The notes under the pieces are model-generated. The model had not been told where the DNA came from. It was given only the letters and a program-made list of their open reading frames with translations, and searched no databases. A program made the translations under genes and the position numbers. Positions 22,344 through 32,124 of a DNA stretch of 64,000 nucleotides are shown here, one piece after another. Source of the stretch: Ceratopteris richardii (taxonomy: Eukaryota; Streptophyta; Polypodiopsida; Polypodiales; Pteridaceae). The stretch is from positions 102,426,431-102,490,430 of the forward strand of contig CM035430.1 of the NCBI GenBank assembly GCA_020310875.1, read 5' to 3'. Position 1 is the stretch's first letter. Each line of letters starts with the position of its first letter.

Positions 22344-25300
22344 TTATGCCTTCTGTCTCTTCTTGGCTGCATATATTCCTGCAGTGGCTCTCAGTCGTGT
22401 TTCTCCTAATCGTTCAAGGTCAAAAATCCTAGAGGAGAGTTCATGGCCTGTCCATTCGTGCTCTTGTGCTACTTTCAACGTAGGAATCAGGAAATCCAAG
22501 GGTAGCACAGCGTTTTGACCGAATACCATCTGAAAGGGGGTGGCTTGGAGTACCGTTTTGTAGGCAACTCGGTATGCCCAAACAGCATGGTGTAGCTGCT
22601 TGTCCCAATCAGAGCGTTTAGTGTTCACTAATTTCGTCAGTACATTGCATAAGATCTTATTAGTGCTCTCAGCTTGTCCATTAGCTTGAGGGTGATAAGG
22701 GGCAGACTTCTTGTGTATTACCAAGAATTCTTGGAGTAGATTTTCAATCACTTCGTTCAAGAAATGAGTGCCTCTATCACTTACAAGCTCTATAGGTAGC
22801 CCATATCTTGTGAATACATTCTCAAACAAGAATTTGGCAGTTGTTTGAGCATCGTTCTTTGTCGTAGCCTTTACCTCTACCCACTTGGTGAGATAATCTG
22901 TCGCAACAATGATGTATTCCGCATGAGAACCCTTAGCTGGGGGATTAATAGGACCTACGAAGTCTATTCCCCACTTAGAGAATGCACGTCCACCCATCAT
23001 AGGTTTCAGTGGCATCTCATCTTTGCGTATAGGATACTGAGTCCTCTGACATACATCGCACCGTTTCACATAGGTATGTGCATCCATGTGAAGGGTCGGC
23101 CACCAGAAACCCGCAAACAGAATTGCCTTGATCACCCGATCCGGTCCAAAATGTCCTCCTGCTACACCTTGGTGAGCAGTTTCTAAGATCTTAAGATACT
23201 CACTTTCATGGACACACAATCTCAGGTAACCATCTTTACCGCGCTTATATAGAATATCACCAATGAGTGAGTAATCCAAGGCTTCTTGTTCTAAACTCCT
23301 TTTCCTAGCCAGAGTCATGTCTGGAGGGAATGTGTTTGTCCTCAGGAATGATACTAGTGGTTCGCTCCAATCTGGCGCAATGGATACTTGATAGAGAGTG
23401 GCATGTTCCACAGGTGGTTTAGTGCAACAGATTGGGCATTCCTTGCACAACTTGTGGACATCCGCTTCCATAGTTGGCCAATGCACTCCGAATCTCTTTA
23501 GAGTCTGTAAGGTTCGTTGCTTTGAATGGTGTTGCTCTAACGCACCTACATGTGCTAATTGCAACCATTTAGCGTACTCATCCTCTTCTACACAACAAGC
23601 CAAGATCCCTTGATCTGTGTGCTTGTACATGCTTCCTGCCATGATGTGGTACTTCTGGGCTTTTACAACCTCTCTATTCCGTGTATTTACGACTGGATGA
23701 TTAGGCCCGTAGGTCAATACTGGTACCAATGGCTTAGCCCACTGCGGTATAACTTCCAAATTAAACAAGTAAGCATCAGGAAGGTCATCTGACACTCCTT
23801 GTGGGGCTTCTCCCGATGTGAGCCTAGAGAGGTGATCTGCTCTCAAATGAGTCCTACCTTTCCTTACCACAACCTCAAAATCGTATTCCATTAGCAAGAG
23901 AAACCATCTCACTAATCTTCTTGTATTGCATGGCTTGTTTACAAGATATAACAATGCCTGATGATCAGTAAAAAATTTAAACTTATTTGCAAGCAAATAG
24001 TGTCTAAATTTCTTGACTGCATATACCATGCCTAATCCTTCGCGCTCTGTGGTGGTGTAATTCCGTTCAGCCGCATTCAATTGTCTACTGGCATAGGCAA
24101 TTGGAAGATCCATATTACCTTCACTAGTAGGTTGTGCGAGCACACATCCAATAGCATAATTGGATGCATCAACATGAACGTGGAATGGCTTATTCCAATT
24201 TGGTATGGTCAAGATTGGTGCTGAACACAATCTTCGTTTAAGCTCCTGGAAGGAATTCTCACATTCATCCGTCCACTCAAAGTTTGTCAGAAGTCCGTAC
24301 ATGGGCTTTGCAATGACAGCATACATGTGTATAAATCGTCGGTAATAACCACAGTGCCCCATGAAAGCTTGTACTTCTTTTACATTCTTTGGCCTAGGTA
24401 GCTCTGCTATGGCTCGCACCTTTTCTTCGTCAGTAGATATGCCATTCTTTGACACTATGTGTCCTAGAATCTTGCCTTGCCTGACCATAAAAACGCACTT
24501 TTCTGGGTTCAGGCAGACTTGATATTCTCTACATTTGCCAAAGATTTGTCTGAGTTCAGGAATATGGGTTTGTCTAACAATAGAATGAGCACAGAGATCA
24601 TCAACATAGACTTCTAAACTCTTCCTCAGGAACTCCTTAAACACATGGCACATCAGCCTCTGGAAGGTGGCTGGTGCATTGGTAAGCCCAAATGGCATTA
24701 CTCTAAAAGCAAAAATGCCCCATTCTGTGGCAAAGGCTGTCTTATGCTGATCCTCTGGAGCTATGGCTACTTGATTGTAGCCCGAAAATCCATCAAGGAA
24801 TCTGTACACTTCCTTGCCTGCCACTCTTTCTAAGAGATGTTCTGTTATGGGAAGCGGATAGTTATCTCGAATTGTGGCGGCATTAACCTTTTTCAAGTTA
24901 ATGCACACACGCAGTTTGCCATTCTTCTTGGGCACCACTACGATGGGGGATACCCATTCAGTGTGCTCAATTTCATAGATAAATCCAGCTTCAACCAGTC
25001 TATCTATCTCTTCTTTGATCTTAGCGGCGTAATTATCGTTATATGTATAAGGCTTTTGCTTAGAGGGTTTAGCATCTGAGGTCATGGGAATAGTGTGTGA
25101 GCATATGTCCGGGTCAACCCCTTTCAAATCCTTGTAACTCCAAGCGAATACATCTCTGTATTCTCTTAGCAAGGCAATCAATTCATGCTCTTCTTCTTCT
25201 GTCAGGTCATGGCCTATATACGTGCATCTCTCCTCTCCTTCTTCTATGGCCACTAATATTTTCTTGGTGGTTTCTTTGTTATCATAGGCCTCTCCTGATT

Positions 25301-27029
25301 GTGCTTCTCGTTTAGGCATTCTTATCATGACTCTCCTGTCATCTATCTCATACTTCTTAAAATTTTCTGGGACCTCAAACAAAGATTCTTCCTCCTCTGG
25401 TGAAACTTCTTTCTTCTTTCGTTTCTTTCCTTCTTCCTTCGGGGTCATATGTGTTGCTAATCTTACATCATTTGTAACCTCTCCATGCCTCTGGGGTTGA
25501 AATTCTATTTCATGGAAGTATTCTTCATCTGATGCAAATGGTGGGTCCATAATGATTGACTCTAGATCGGAGTCACTTGCATCCTCAAATGCATCAGGGC
25601 TAGGTTCACATTCTTCTAGAACTGCCTCTCCCATGATTGGCTCTATGGAGAAGACTGAAATGTCATAGCCATCCTCATCACAGTGAGGTGTCCATTGTTC
25701 TTCATTGATGGCTACGTCCATTGTTGCTAAGATTTCTGCCCAACCGTGAGGTTCAAATTCTTCGTCTGGAAAAACTACAGGTGCATAGGCTGGGTCTTGG
25801 ATTGATCTATGGGTTTCTTTCGCACCTACCTCTCTGGCTTTCTCTCTCTTCTCTTCTTCTACTGCTACCTTGCACATCCATAAGTGGGTGTCTTCATGCA
25901 TCCATGAGGATCCAGACCCTATGGAATGCACAGATTCCGTATCATCTTTGGCTCTATGGATGGGATTCCACTGGATAGGAGGTACATCCCTATGAGAGTA
26001 ATCTTTGAGATTGACTTTGGTCGTAACACCTAAGTGTTGCAGGTACAAGGAATTGGTCCCCCAATCCTGTACCACTTGCAACTGTCGCATAAATGGTCTT
26101 CCCAAAATCATCTCATAGGCATGATTTTTGCTGAAGTCACATATAGCAAAACTATGCTCAAACTCAACACCACAAGTGGTGAGAGTTATTCCTTCGAGCA
26201 ATCCTAGGGGTCTTTCAATATGACCATCGGCCATCTGCAATTTCATTCTCGTTGGCCTGAGTGCTGGCTTGCCCCAACGCTTCCAAAGGGAAGTAGTGGC
26301 AATTGCAACTCCTGCACCTGAGTCCAAAATTGCCTTTGTGGTGTAGTCCTGGTAGGTGATGGGAAGATAGGTGTTCCCTTCTTCACCTTCACACATATCT
26401 CCTATCTTGTCCAAGGGAATTTCTGGCACTGTCCTATGGGATCCTCCCTTGGAACAAGGTTTTGCAACTTCAGTTACCTGACTGGCTACATATTTTCGCG
26501 CTTCTGGTCTATCCTTGGGCAGTTCTTCCAAAGTGGAATCGCGCTGCACCTTGGTGTTCTTTACTACCTCCGTGTTCCTTGATATGACCGAGTCATCGTT
26601 CCTTACCATGACTGTGGGTGCTCTCATACATGTGGACTTTGCTTCCCATGGGCCTGTGAAGTGGGGTAGCTCTTGTATGGAATTAGACTCAAAGTCCAAT
26701 CTCTCATGAGACTGAGTACTCTCATGTTCCCCGTAAATGGATGGGATGTCTTGTGGGAATTGGTCGTGTGCATCGTCCACAAGTTCAAATGGAGGGGCGA
26801 CCTCACTTTCGTTATCCCATTTGTCTTCTTGAATCTCTCGTAGGAAATCTGGTGCAAACCGATTCATAGAAGAAGAAGTGTCTGGCTCCGTAGAATTGGG
26901 CACATAAGCAACCTGGGAAGGAGGGCTTATTCTATCATTGGCTCTCTCCTCGTTCTCATGGATGGCTGGGGTGCAAGCTTCTTGGGGAGGATTACTTATT
27001 CTATTACTTTTCCTAACAGGCTCATACAC
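22344..27029 (-). CDS. pol: GyB pol: first retropepsin, RT, RNase H, double zinc finger, integrase core
   Basis: 1561 codons. It opens just after the TAG that ends gag and is in the same frame, so it is the continuation of a Gag-Pol polyprotein. Domains: retropepsin ILDSGAG (Asp236) with MILGRPFM (about 308-314); RT about 660-840 with VSPIVVVPKK, MPFGLTNAPATFQRL and YVDDL (Asp810/811); RNase H about 945-1070 with VHVDAS, TEREGLG and FTDHQAL; zinc finger 1 H1160-H1167-C1198-C1201; zinc finger 2 H1286-H1293-C1324-C1327; integrase core Asp1355, Asp1418, Glu1454 (D-35-E). All catalytic residues are present. It ends at TAA (22344-22346) where GyC has a Tyr codon (TAC). Confidence 0.93.
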   Translation of the reverse strand: MYEPVRKSNRISNPPQEACTPAIHENEERANDRISPPSQVAYVPNSTEPDTSSSMNRFAPDFLREIQEDKWDNESEVAPPFELVDDAHDQFPQDIPSIYGEHESTQSHERLDFESNSIQELPHFTGPWEAKSTCMRAPTVMVRNDDSVISRNTEVVKNTKVQRDSTLEELPKDRPEARKYVASQVTEVAKPCSKGGSHRTVPEIPLDKIGDMCEGEEGNTYLPITYQDYTTKAILDSGAGVAIATTSLWKRWGKPALRPTRMKLQMADGHIERPLGLLEGITLTTCGVEFEHSFAICDFSKNHAYEMILGRPFMRQLQVVQDWGTNSLYLQHLGVTTKVNLKDYSHRDVPPIQWNPIHRAKDDTESVHSIGSGSSWMHEDTHLWMCKVAVEEEKREKAREVGAKETHRSIQDPAYAPVVFPDEEFEPHGWAEILATMDVAINEEQWTPHCDEDGYDISVFSIEPIMGEAVLEECEPSPDAFEDASDSDLESIIMDPPFASDEEYFHEIEFQPQRHGEVTNDVRLATHMTPKEEGKKRKKKEVSPEEEESLFEVPENFKKYEIDDRRVMIRMPKREAQSGEAYDNKETTKKILVAIEEGEERCTYIGHDLTEEEEHELIALLREYRDVFAWSYKDLKGVDPDICSHTIPMTSDAKPSKQKPYTYNDNYAAKIKEEIDRLVEAGFIYEIEHTEWVSPIVVVPKKNGKLRVCINLKKVNAATIRDNYPLPITEHLLERVAGKEVYRFLDGFSGYNQVAIAPEDQHKTAFATEWGIFAFRVMPFGLTNAPATFQRLMCHVFKEFLRKSLEVYVDDLCAHSIVRQTHIPELRQIFGKCREYQVCLNPEKCVFMVRQGKILGHIVSKNGISTDEEKVRAIAELPRPKNVKEVQAFMGHCGYYRRFIHMYAVIAKPMYGLLTNFEWTDECENSFQELKRRLCSAPILTIPNWNKPFHVHVDASNYAIGCVLAQPTSEGNMDLPIAYASRQLNAAERNYTTTEREGLGMVYAVKKFRHYLLANKFKFFTDHQALLYLVNKPCNTRRLVRWFLLLMEYDFEVVVRKGRTHLRADHLSRLTSGEAPQGVSDDLPDAYLFNLEVIPQWAKPLVPVLTYGPNHPVVNTRNREVVKAQKYHIMAGSMYKHTDQGILACCVEEDEYAKWLQLAHVGALEQHHSKQRTLQTLKRFGVHWPTMEADVHKLCKECPICCTKPPVEHATLYQVSIAPDWSEPLVSFLRTNTFPPDMTLARKRSLEQEALDYSLIGDILYKRGKDGYLRLCVHESEYLKILETAHQGVAGGHFGPDRVIKAILFAGFWWPTLHMDAHTYVKRCDVCQRTQYPIRKDEMPLKPMMGGRAFSKWGIDFVGPINPPAKGSHAEYIIVATDYLTKWVEVKATTKNDAQTTAKFLFENVFTRYGLPIELVSDRGTHFLNEVIENLLQEFLVIHKKSAPYHPQANGQAESTNKILCNVLTKLVNTKRSDWDKQLHHAVWAYRVAYKTVLQATPFQMVFGQNAVLPLDFLIPTLKVAQEHEWTGHELSSRIFDLERLGETRLRATAGIYAAKKRQKA

Positions 27030-27032
27030 TCT

Positions 27033-30000
27033 CTAAGAAGGAATGTAGGTCACCTGTGGAGGTACGTAAGCTTTCGAGGGAGGCTCATGTGACTTTTGGG
27101 GGGGAAGATAAGCTTCTTGAGGCACATGGGCTTCCTGAAGAGGCTGGCTTATCCGTTCTCTTTCCCTTTCCTTTCTTTGAGGGGCAGGTTCCTTCTCTGA
27201 TTGTGCAATTAGCTTCTCTATTCGTTCTAGCAGTCCATTAAAGTGTAACTGCGTCTTAGCTGAGCTAGAGATATTAAAGAGGCGACTGGCTTCGAACATG
27301 GCTTGAGCCAATTCCACCATCTTAGCACAAATTTTAGTTCGTTCAAGCTCTAGCTCGGCTCTAGGGTAGCACTTTTCATGATCGGTTATGGTTGGCCCTT
27401 CTTGGATTCTGGCCTGATATGCTTTAAGCATCATATTAAGGTCTTCGGGAGTGGGATCTGCTAGGACTGATCCTACTCTAGGGGGTGGTGGGATTTGATG
27501 AGGCAGTGGGGAAGGTGGTGGGTTGGATGGAGATGGGAGTGGTGGGGGCGGGGTAATGTGGGAGGGAGTTTGAGCTGTGAGTTCAGTTATCCTCGCTTTG
27601 GTTTCTCTTATGCTTTCCTCCAGTTCACTCATCTTTTTAGCCCATTGTCTTTTCATTCTTTCTCGACTATCTTTCCACGCTCTAGTCCTTTTCTTTGTCA
27701 CGCTCTCGGTTTCACTAGCCTCTGGGCCCTTTTCCTGACTTGCCTCTTGGTTTTGCTGCAATGCCTGAGCTCTAGTGACTACCTGCACTGGTGCAGTGGA
27801 AGTGACACTTCCTGAGGAATCCACAACCAAACCAATCACATTGATAGGAGTGATTTTTGGCATATTATTGGGGTTCTTTGGGCAATCTCGTAAAAGATGC
27901 TCTTTTCCACAATCTTGGCAAAAGCCTTGGATCGTCACGGACTGATTTTGTGTAGGTGGAGGTAAGGGACAATCACGAATGAAGTGATCTCCCTGACATC
28001 GGTAGCATGGTCCTCTAGGAAATGGTGGTCGTACCTGCCTAGGTTGAGGCCTAGGGTTGGGGTTTGCATACATGACATTTGTGTAGTCTGACTCCCAACT
28101 AGGTTCACTCGGTTCTTCACTATAGTAGGACTCACCATGTTCTGGCGACTGCATGTAGTAAGCCTGGGGACTATCGACATGGGTAGAATCAAAGCTATGG
28201 TCACTCGGGTCACTTTCTGAGATCAATGGGGTTACTGATACTATGGCCCTATTCAGGTTTTCTTCTGCCACAGCATACTTTACTGGAATCACGTTAGCGG
28301 GGTTTGGAGGCTGTTGAGCTAGCACCGGTTGGGGTCTCTGTTGGGCCTGATATTGTGGTTGGTAGGTTTGTTGGGGTCTAGCATATTGTGGTGGTGGAGG
28401 GTACTGGTTCTGGTATCTGCCTTGTTGGTAGGGCTGAGGGTAGGGTTGCCTAACAGCCTGCTTGTTGTATGGGCAATCTTGTGCAGTGTGGTTTGTGTAC
28501 TTCCGTTCTATGGTGCAATATTGGCTATTTGGATTGACCTGGGGTTGAGCCATAATGGGGCACACGTTTGCCATGTGGTCGCCACCGCATGTATAGCACC
28601 TCTTCGCTGGAGCAAACCTTGGGATTTGTTTGCTAGTTACACCTAATTTCTGAGCTACTTTTTCGGCAAGTTCCTCAATTGATGTGGACTGCGTGGAAGA
28701 GTGACTAGATGCACTATCTGAATCTTTGTAGATTTTGGAAAGCTCTAGTTCTTCCCCTAGGTTATCTTCAATGTCAATGCACATGCGTACACACTCTTCT
28801 ATAGTCCTAGGGTCCTTCAGATACACATAGGATCTCAATTTCGTACTCAACAATCCATCAAGGAATAAGGCTACTTGTTTAGCGGATGTGGGTAGCTCCG
28901 AAATAGGGCACCTTTCAAGATATTGTCTAAATCTCCTTCCGGCCAATCTGACAGTCTCTTGGGGGGTCTGTTTGAAGCTGTGAATCAATGAGGATGTATT
29001 ATGTCTTATGCCGCTCTTAGAGAACTCTACAATGAATGCCTCTAGGAGTTGGTCTATGCTCCTGAACTGACGCTCATCTAATGGTTGAAACCATGTAAGT
29101 GCTGTGTTCCTAAGGGTTAGACCGAAGGCATTGTACTGCGTGAACAGATCTTCCACTTGTTCAGCTCTCAAGACTTGCTTGAACTCAGCCACATGATCAT
29201 AGGGATCTCCTGTGCCGTCAAAGTAATTCTTCATGGACTTAACTAGTTGGGTGGGTCTCAAAGTTCTTGTGTGCTCTCTAGGCCTCGGCAGAGGGAATCC
29301 ATCTACGTTTCTTTGGTTCCTGTGGGCTCTATGCATCTCAGGTTCTACCCTATTCGTCTCTGTTCTCGTTCTTTCTCTGCCCACTGGGTTGGCAAAACTT
29401 ACTTCTGGTCTATCTCTACTTCTGTCTCTTTGCGTACCATGAGCTTGGGAAGTTCCAGCCCCAGGGTGACCATAGGATACATTTGATCTTGGTTGAGGGA
29501 AAATAAATTCACCCTTCCAAGTGTAAGCATGCCTATCATTTTCTGTCACCACAAAGATCCGTTCTGAAGCATGATCTAAGTAGGTCACTCTGCCTGGGCT
29601 ATCCGGATCCTTGAACTCATAGATCATGATATTTCCTATATCAGTTGGCTGATTGGATTTATACCTCCAAAAGGCTTCATCAGTTTCTCGATTGAGGAGC
29701 AACTCTATGCTCTTGTTGTCTTGGGGGACCCACTCAGGCGTGATAATCCTAGTGAGAACCGATTTACCTCGAGGGGTTCTAGGTTCCGCACCCATGTTCC
29801 CTTGTTCCAGGTCACCTAAGTCCGCTTCTGAGATTACATTACCAAATTCATCTGTCCTATCCGGGTGACTAGTGACTACATATATAGTTCCTTCTTTGTC
29901 CAGGTATGCACCGTTTTCGAACTTGACAGCTGGGTGCTCTAGTCCAATGGATTGATCAGGATTTCTAATCTGGACCATGGATCTTCCTAGGCCGTCCTCA

Positions 30001-30269
30001 TAGATGCTAGCACCTAATCGGTTGGTCCTAAGGTACTCTAGCTGCGTTTTGTAAGGGCCTTCTACCCTGTACAGGTAAGGCACACCTGAACTTCCCGTAG
30101 GTCTGTCCATGCCTTGAGACATCCCTGATTCACTGGTATCCGAGCTAGGGTAATGAGAGTGGTGACTCAACTGCTGGGCCCAAGACCTTGCAGTATGATT
30201 GACACTAGCCTCTGAAGACCTAAGGCTTTGTCTCTCTCTTGCTAGGTGTCGTCCTGATCTAAGGTTCAT
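27033..30269 (-). CDS. gag: GyB gag
   Basis: 1078 codons; ATG at 30267-30269 (MNLRSGRH), shared with GyA and GyC. Residues 60-260 are a conserved N-terminal region (YLRTNRLGASIYEDG, NGAYLDKEGTIYVV, DEAFWRYKS, IYEFKDPDSPG) unlike usual Gag. Residues 345-505 are the retrotransposon Gag core (YFDGTGDPYDHVAEF, ALTWFQPL, FLDGLLSTKLRSYV). Zinc knuckles of C-x2-C-x3-H-x4-C spacing lie at 558-570, 755-767 and 784-796, with a degenerate one near 585-599. The C-terminal part is charged, then Pro-rich, with repeated QEA.VP-type units. TAG at 27033-27035 ends it. GyA and GyC have a shorter linker and no stop here. Confidence 0.93.
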   Translation of the reverse strand: MNLRSGRHLARERQSLRSSEASVNHTARSWAQQLSHHSHYPSSDTSESGMSQGMDRPTGSSGVPYLYRVEGPYKTQLEYLRTNRLGASIYEDGLGRSMVQIRNPDQSIGLEHPAVKFENGAYLDKEGTIYVVTSHPDRTDEFGNVISEADLGDLEQGNMGAEPRTPRGKSVLTRIITPEWVPQDNKSIELLLNRETDEAFWRYKSNQPTDIGNIMIYEFKDPDSPGRVTYLDHASERIFVVTENDRHAYTWKGEFIFPQPRSNVSYGHPGAGTSQAHGTQRDRSRDRPEVSFANPVGRERTRTETNRVEPEMHRAHRNQRNVDGFPLPRPREHTRTLRPTQLVKSMKNYFDGTGDPYDHVAEFKQVLRAEQVEDLFTQYNAFGLTLRNTALTWFQPLDERQFRSIDQLLEAFIVEFSKSGIRHNTSSLIHSFKQTPQETVRLAGRRFRQYLERCPISELPTSAKQVALFLDGLLSTKLRSYVYLKDPRTIEECVRMCIDIEDNLGEELELSKIYKDSDSASSHSSTQSTSIEELAEKVAQKLGVTSKQIPRFAPAKRCYTCGGDHMANVCPIMAQPQVNPNSQYCTIERKYTNHTAQDCPYNKQAVRQPYPQPYQQGRYQNQYPPPPQYARPQQTYQPQYQAQQRPQPVLAQQPPNPANVIPVKYAVAEENLNRAIVSVTPLISESDPSDHSFDSTHVDSPQAYYMQSPEHGESYYSEEPSEPSWESDYTNVMYANPNPRPQPRQVRPPFPRGPCYRCQGDHFIRDCPLPPPTQNQSVTIQGFCQDCGKEHLLRDCPKNPNNMPKITPINVIGLVVDSSGSVTSTAPVQVVTRAQALQQNQEASQEKGPEASETESVTKKRTRAWKDSRERMKRQWAKKMSELEESIRETKARITELTAQTPSHITPPPPLPSPSNPPPSPLPHQIPPPPRVGSVLADPTPEDLNMMLKAYQARIQEGPTITDHEKCYPRAELELERTKICAKMVELAQAMFEASRLFNISSSAKTQLHFNGLLERIEKLIAQSEKEPAPQRKERERERISQPLQEAHVPQEAYLPPQKSHEPPSKAYVPPQVTYIPS

Positions 30270-32098
30270 ATGCCTAACTGATTAACCCAATTTTTTGCCC
30301 AGAGTACAACCTCGTTGCCGATCAATTGGTATCAGTCACTTGATTCTTTTTAGTTATTTCTCGTGTTTAAGGTCTTGTCTGATATTTCGTCGTCAGGAAT
30401 ACTTGAATGTTCTGCGCACTTTCACGTTGATCGTTCCCGGTTAGGTTCTTTACCTTAAGGTTATCGACAGTACAGAGATTATGTTTTTATCTTGAACTTG
30501 AGTTTCTATGTAGTCTTCAACTTGATAATTGCCTACCGTCGCCCTGGCTTACTCCTACCTCTGATCGTTCTTAGCTTAAGCTAGGGATTGACAAGGGGAG
30601 TTGAGAATTTCCAACCTTTTTGTTTCCTGCTTGGTTGCCTTTGAATGCCCAGGAAGTGTGTTCCCAAGCTTGCACTTACACTTGCTCAAAACGCCTTGCG
30701 ATGCTCTCAATAGATCTGTAAGAGTTCCAAAGTTAGCTCAAGACTTAAACTCCAAAGACAGAACCAATGATTTTCATTCAGGTAGCACAAACACAAACTT
30801 GTATAGTGATTTTCAAGAAAGCAATCCTAAGAACCCCTGACTTTGATCCCCCTTGATATGGTCAACTTCAATTCACACTATCTGAAAATCAACGCATTAT
30901 CTTTATAAAAAACAGTTGAGGGCGTGTAGTATATGCCACGAGCTTTCCGACAAGCCCAGGAGCTCAAAAAATGGATTTCGTATGGAAAAGTTATGACTGT
31001 TCAGGGTTTAGGGGGTTAAAACAGGATTCAACTGGCTGACAGATCCTAAGATTTTCTCCAAGACACAAGTGTAGGAACCTCAAAAATGCTAATGGATTGA
31101 CTATTGTGCCCCAAAAATTGCCCCAAATTTTGAAATAAAAAACCCTAATTTTTTTGGCCGAAAAGCCTGTCAATCGCGATCGACGGGTCTGTCAATCGCG
31201 ATTGACAGAGGTGTCCGTCGGGGCTGTCAGTCGCGATTGACAGTGTCAATCGCGATCGACAGAGTCGATCGTGGCTGTCAATTGCGATCGACAGTATCAA
31301 TCGCGATCGACACGTTTTCCGGAATTTTCACCGAGATTTCAGTCAATCGGGGGCCTATCAGTCGCGATGGACACGTGGCTACGCGCTAAAGTCAATCAAT
31401 CGTGGAATTTCAGTCAATCGCGATCGACGGTATCAATCGCGATTGACAGAGGTGTCGGTCGTGGCTGTCGATCGCGATGGACGGTATCAATCGCGATTGA
31501 CAGGGTCCTACGTGGCAGTCAGTCGATCGTGGAGGTCTGTCGATCGCGATTGACAGAGGCTGTCGGTCGCGATTGACAGGGTCTGTCAATCGCGATTGAC
31601 AGAAGCTGTCGGTCGCGATTGACAGAAAACCTCGAAATTTTTCTACTGTTTTTAGTGTTTTGGAAGGTGCTCCTTGTGCTTGTTCTAGTGGTGTACTCAC
31701 TTTTGTGAAAAGTCAGAAATTTCTGTCAGTCGCGATCGACAGAAGCCTGCGACCGCGAGACAGTTTCTTCGAATTTCGTACCTGCGCGCAGCGTGCTGGG
31801 GATGATGATGATGGCAGTACCTGCAAGAATCACAACAACATGCAAAAACAGTGCAAGCAATATCGCTCTCTCGCTCTCTCTCACAAGTGGAATGGAGGAA
31901 ATGAGGTGGAGATGGTGATATGATCAAAACTGAAACTTTTCGCGATGATGGAGATGGAGGTGGGAGATGGTGATGATGATGATGGTGATGAAAATGGTGA
32001 AGAAAGTAAAAGAAAATCGATGAGAGTGAAGAAAATACCTACAACTCCAACGCGTCAACTCTACGTCTTACCATCACACGCTCGTCCTCAAAGCTCGA
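30270..32098 (-). other. GyB untranslated leader (about 1.8 kb)
   Basis: This lies between the primer site and gag. Short ORFs inside are not conserved and fall in repeats. The main content is the palindromic array at 31167-31745. The stretch nearer the primer site is rich in GAT/GA simple sequence (31800-32010). Confidence 0.85.
31167..31745 (-). repeat. GyB leader array of a TCGCGA-centred palindrome
   Basis: About 15 copies of a motif related to the perfect 20 bp palindrome CTGTCAATCGCGATTGACAG, with exact copies at 31189-31208 and 31583-31602. Spacing is irregular. Variants change the arms (for example TCGATC or TCGGTC) but mostly keep TCGCGA. GyC has a related array at 35362-35815. Confidence 0.9.
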
Positions 32099-32116
32099 TC
32101 CCCGGCAACGGCGCCA
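32099..32116 (-). other. GyB primer binding site (tRNA-Asp type)
   Basis: On the minus strand, TGGCGCCGTTGCCGGGGA lies 8 nt after the 5' LTR. It is complementary to the known 3' end of plant tRNA-Asp, including CCA. Confidence 0.9.
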
Positions 32117-32124
32117 AAATTTGG

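Noticed and set aside
31271-31700. Short ORFs in the GyB leader, and the similar ones at 35409-35816 in GyC
   Set aside because: Repeat-derived and rich in SRST/RDG-type repeats; neither start nor frame is conserved between copies.
31167-31745. CRISPR-like array of short palindromic repeats
   Set aside because: Plant retrotransposon leader, irregular spacing, no unique spacers and no cas genes.
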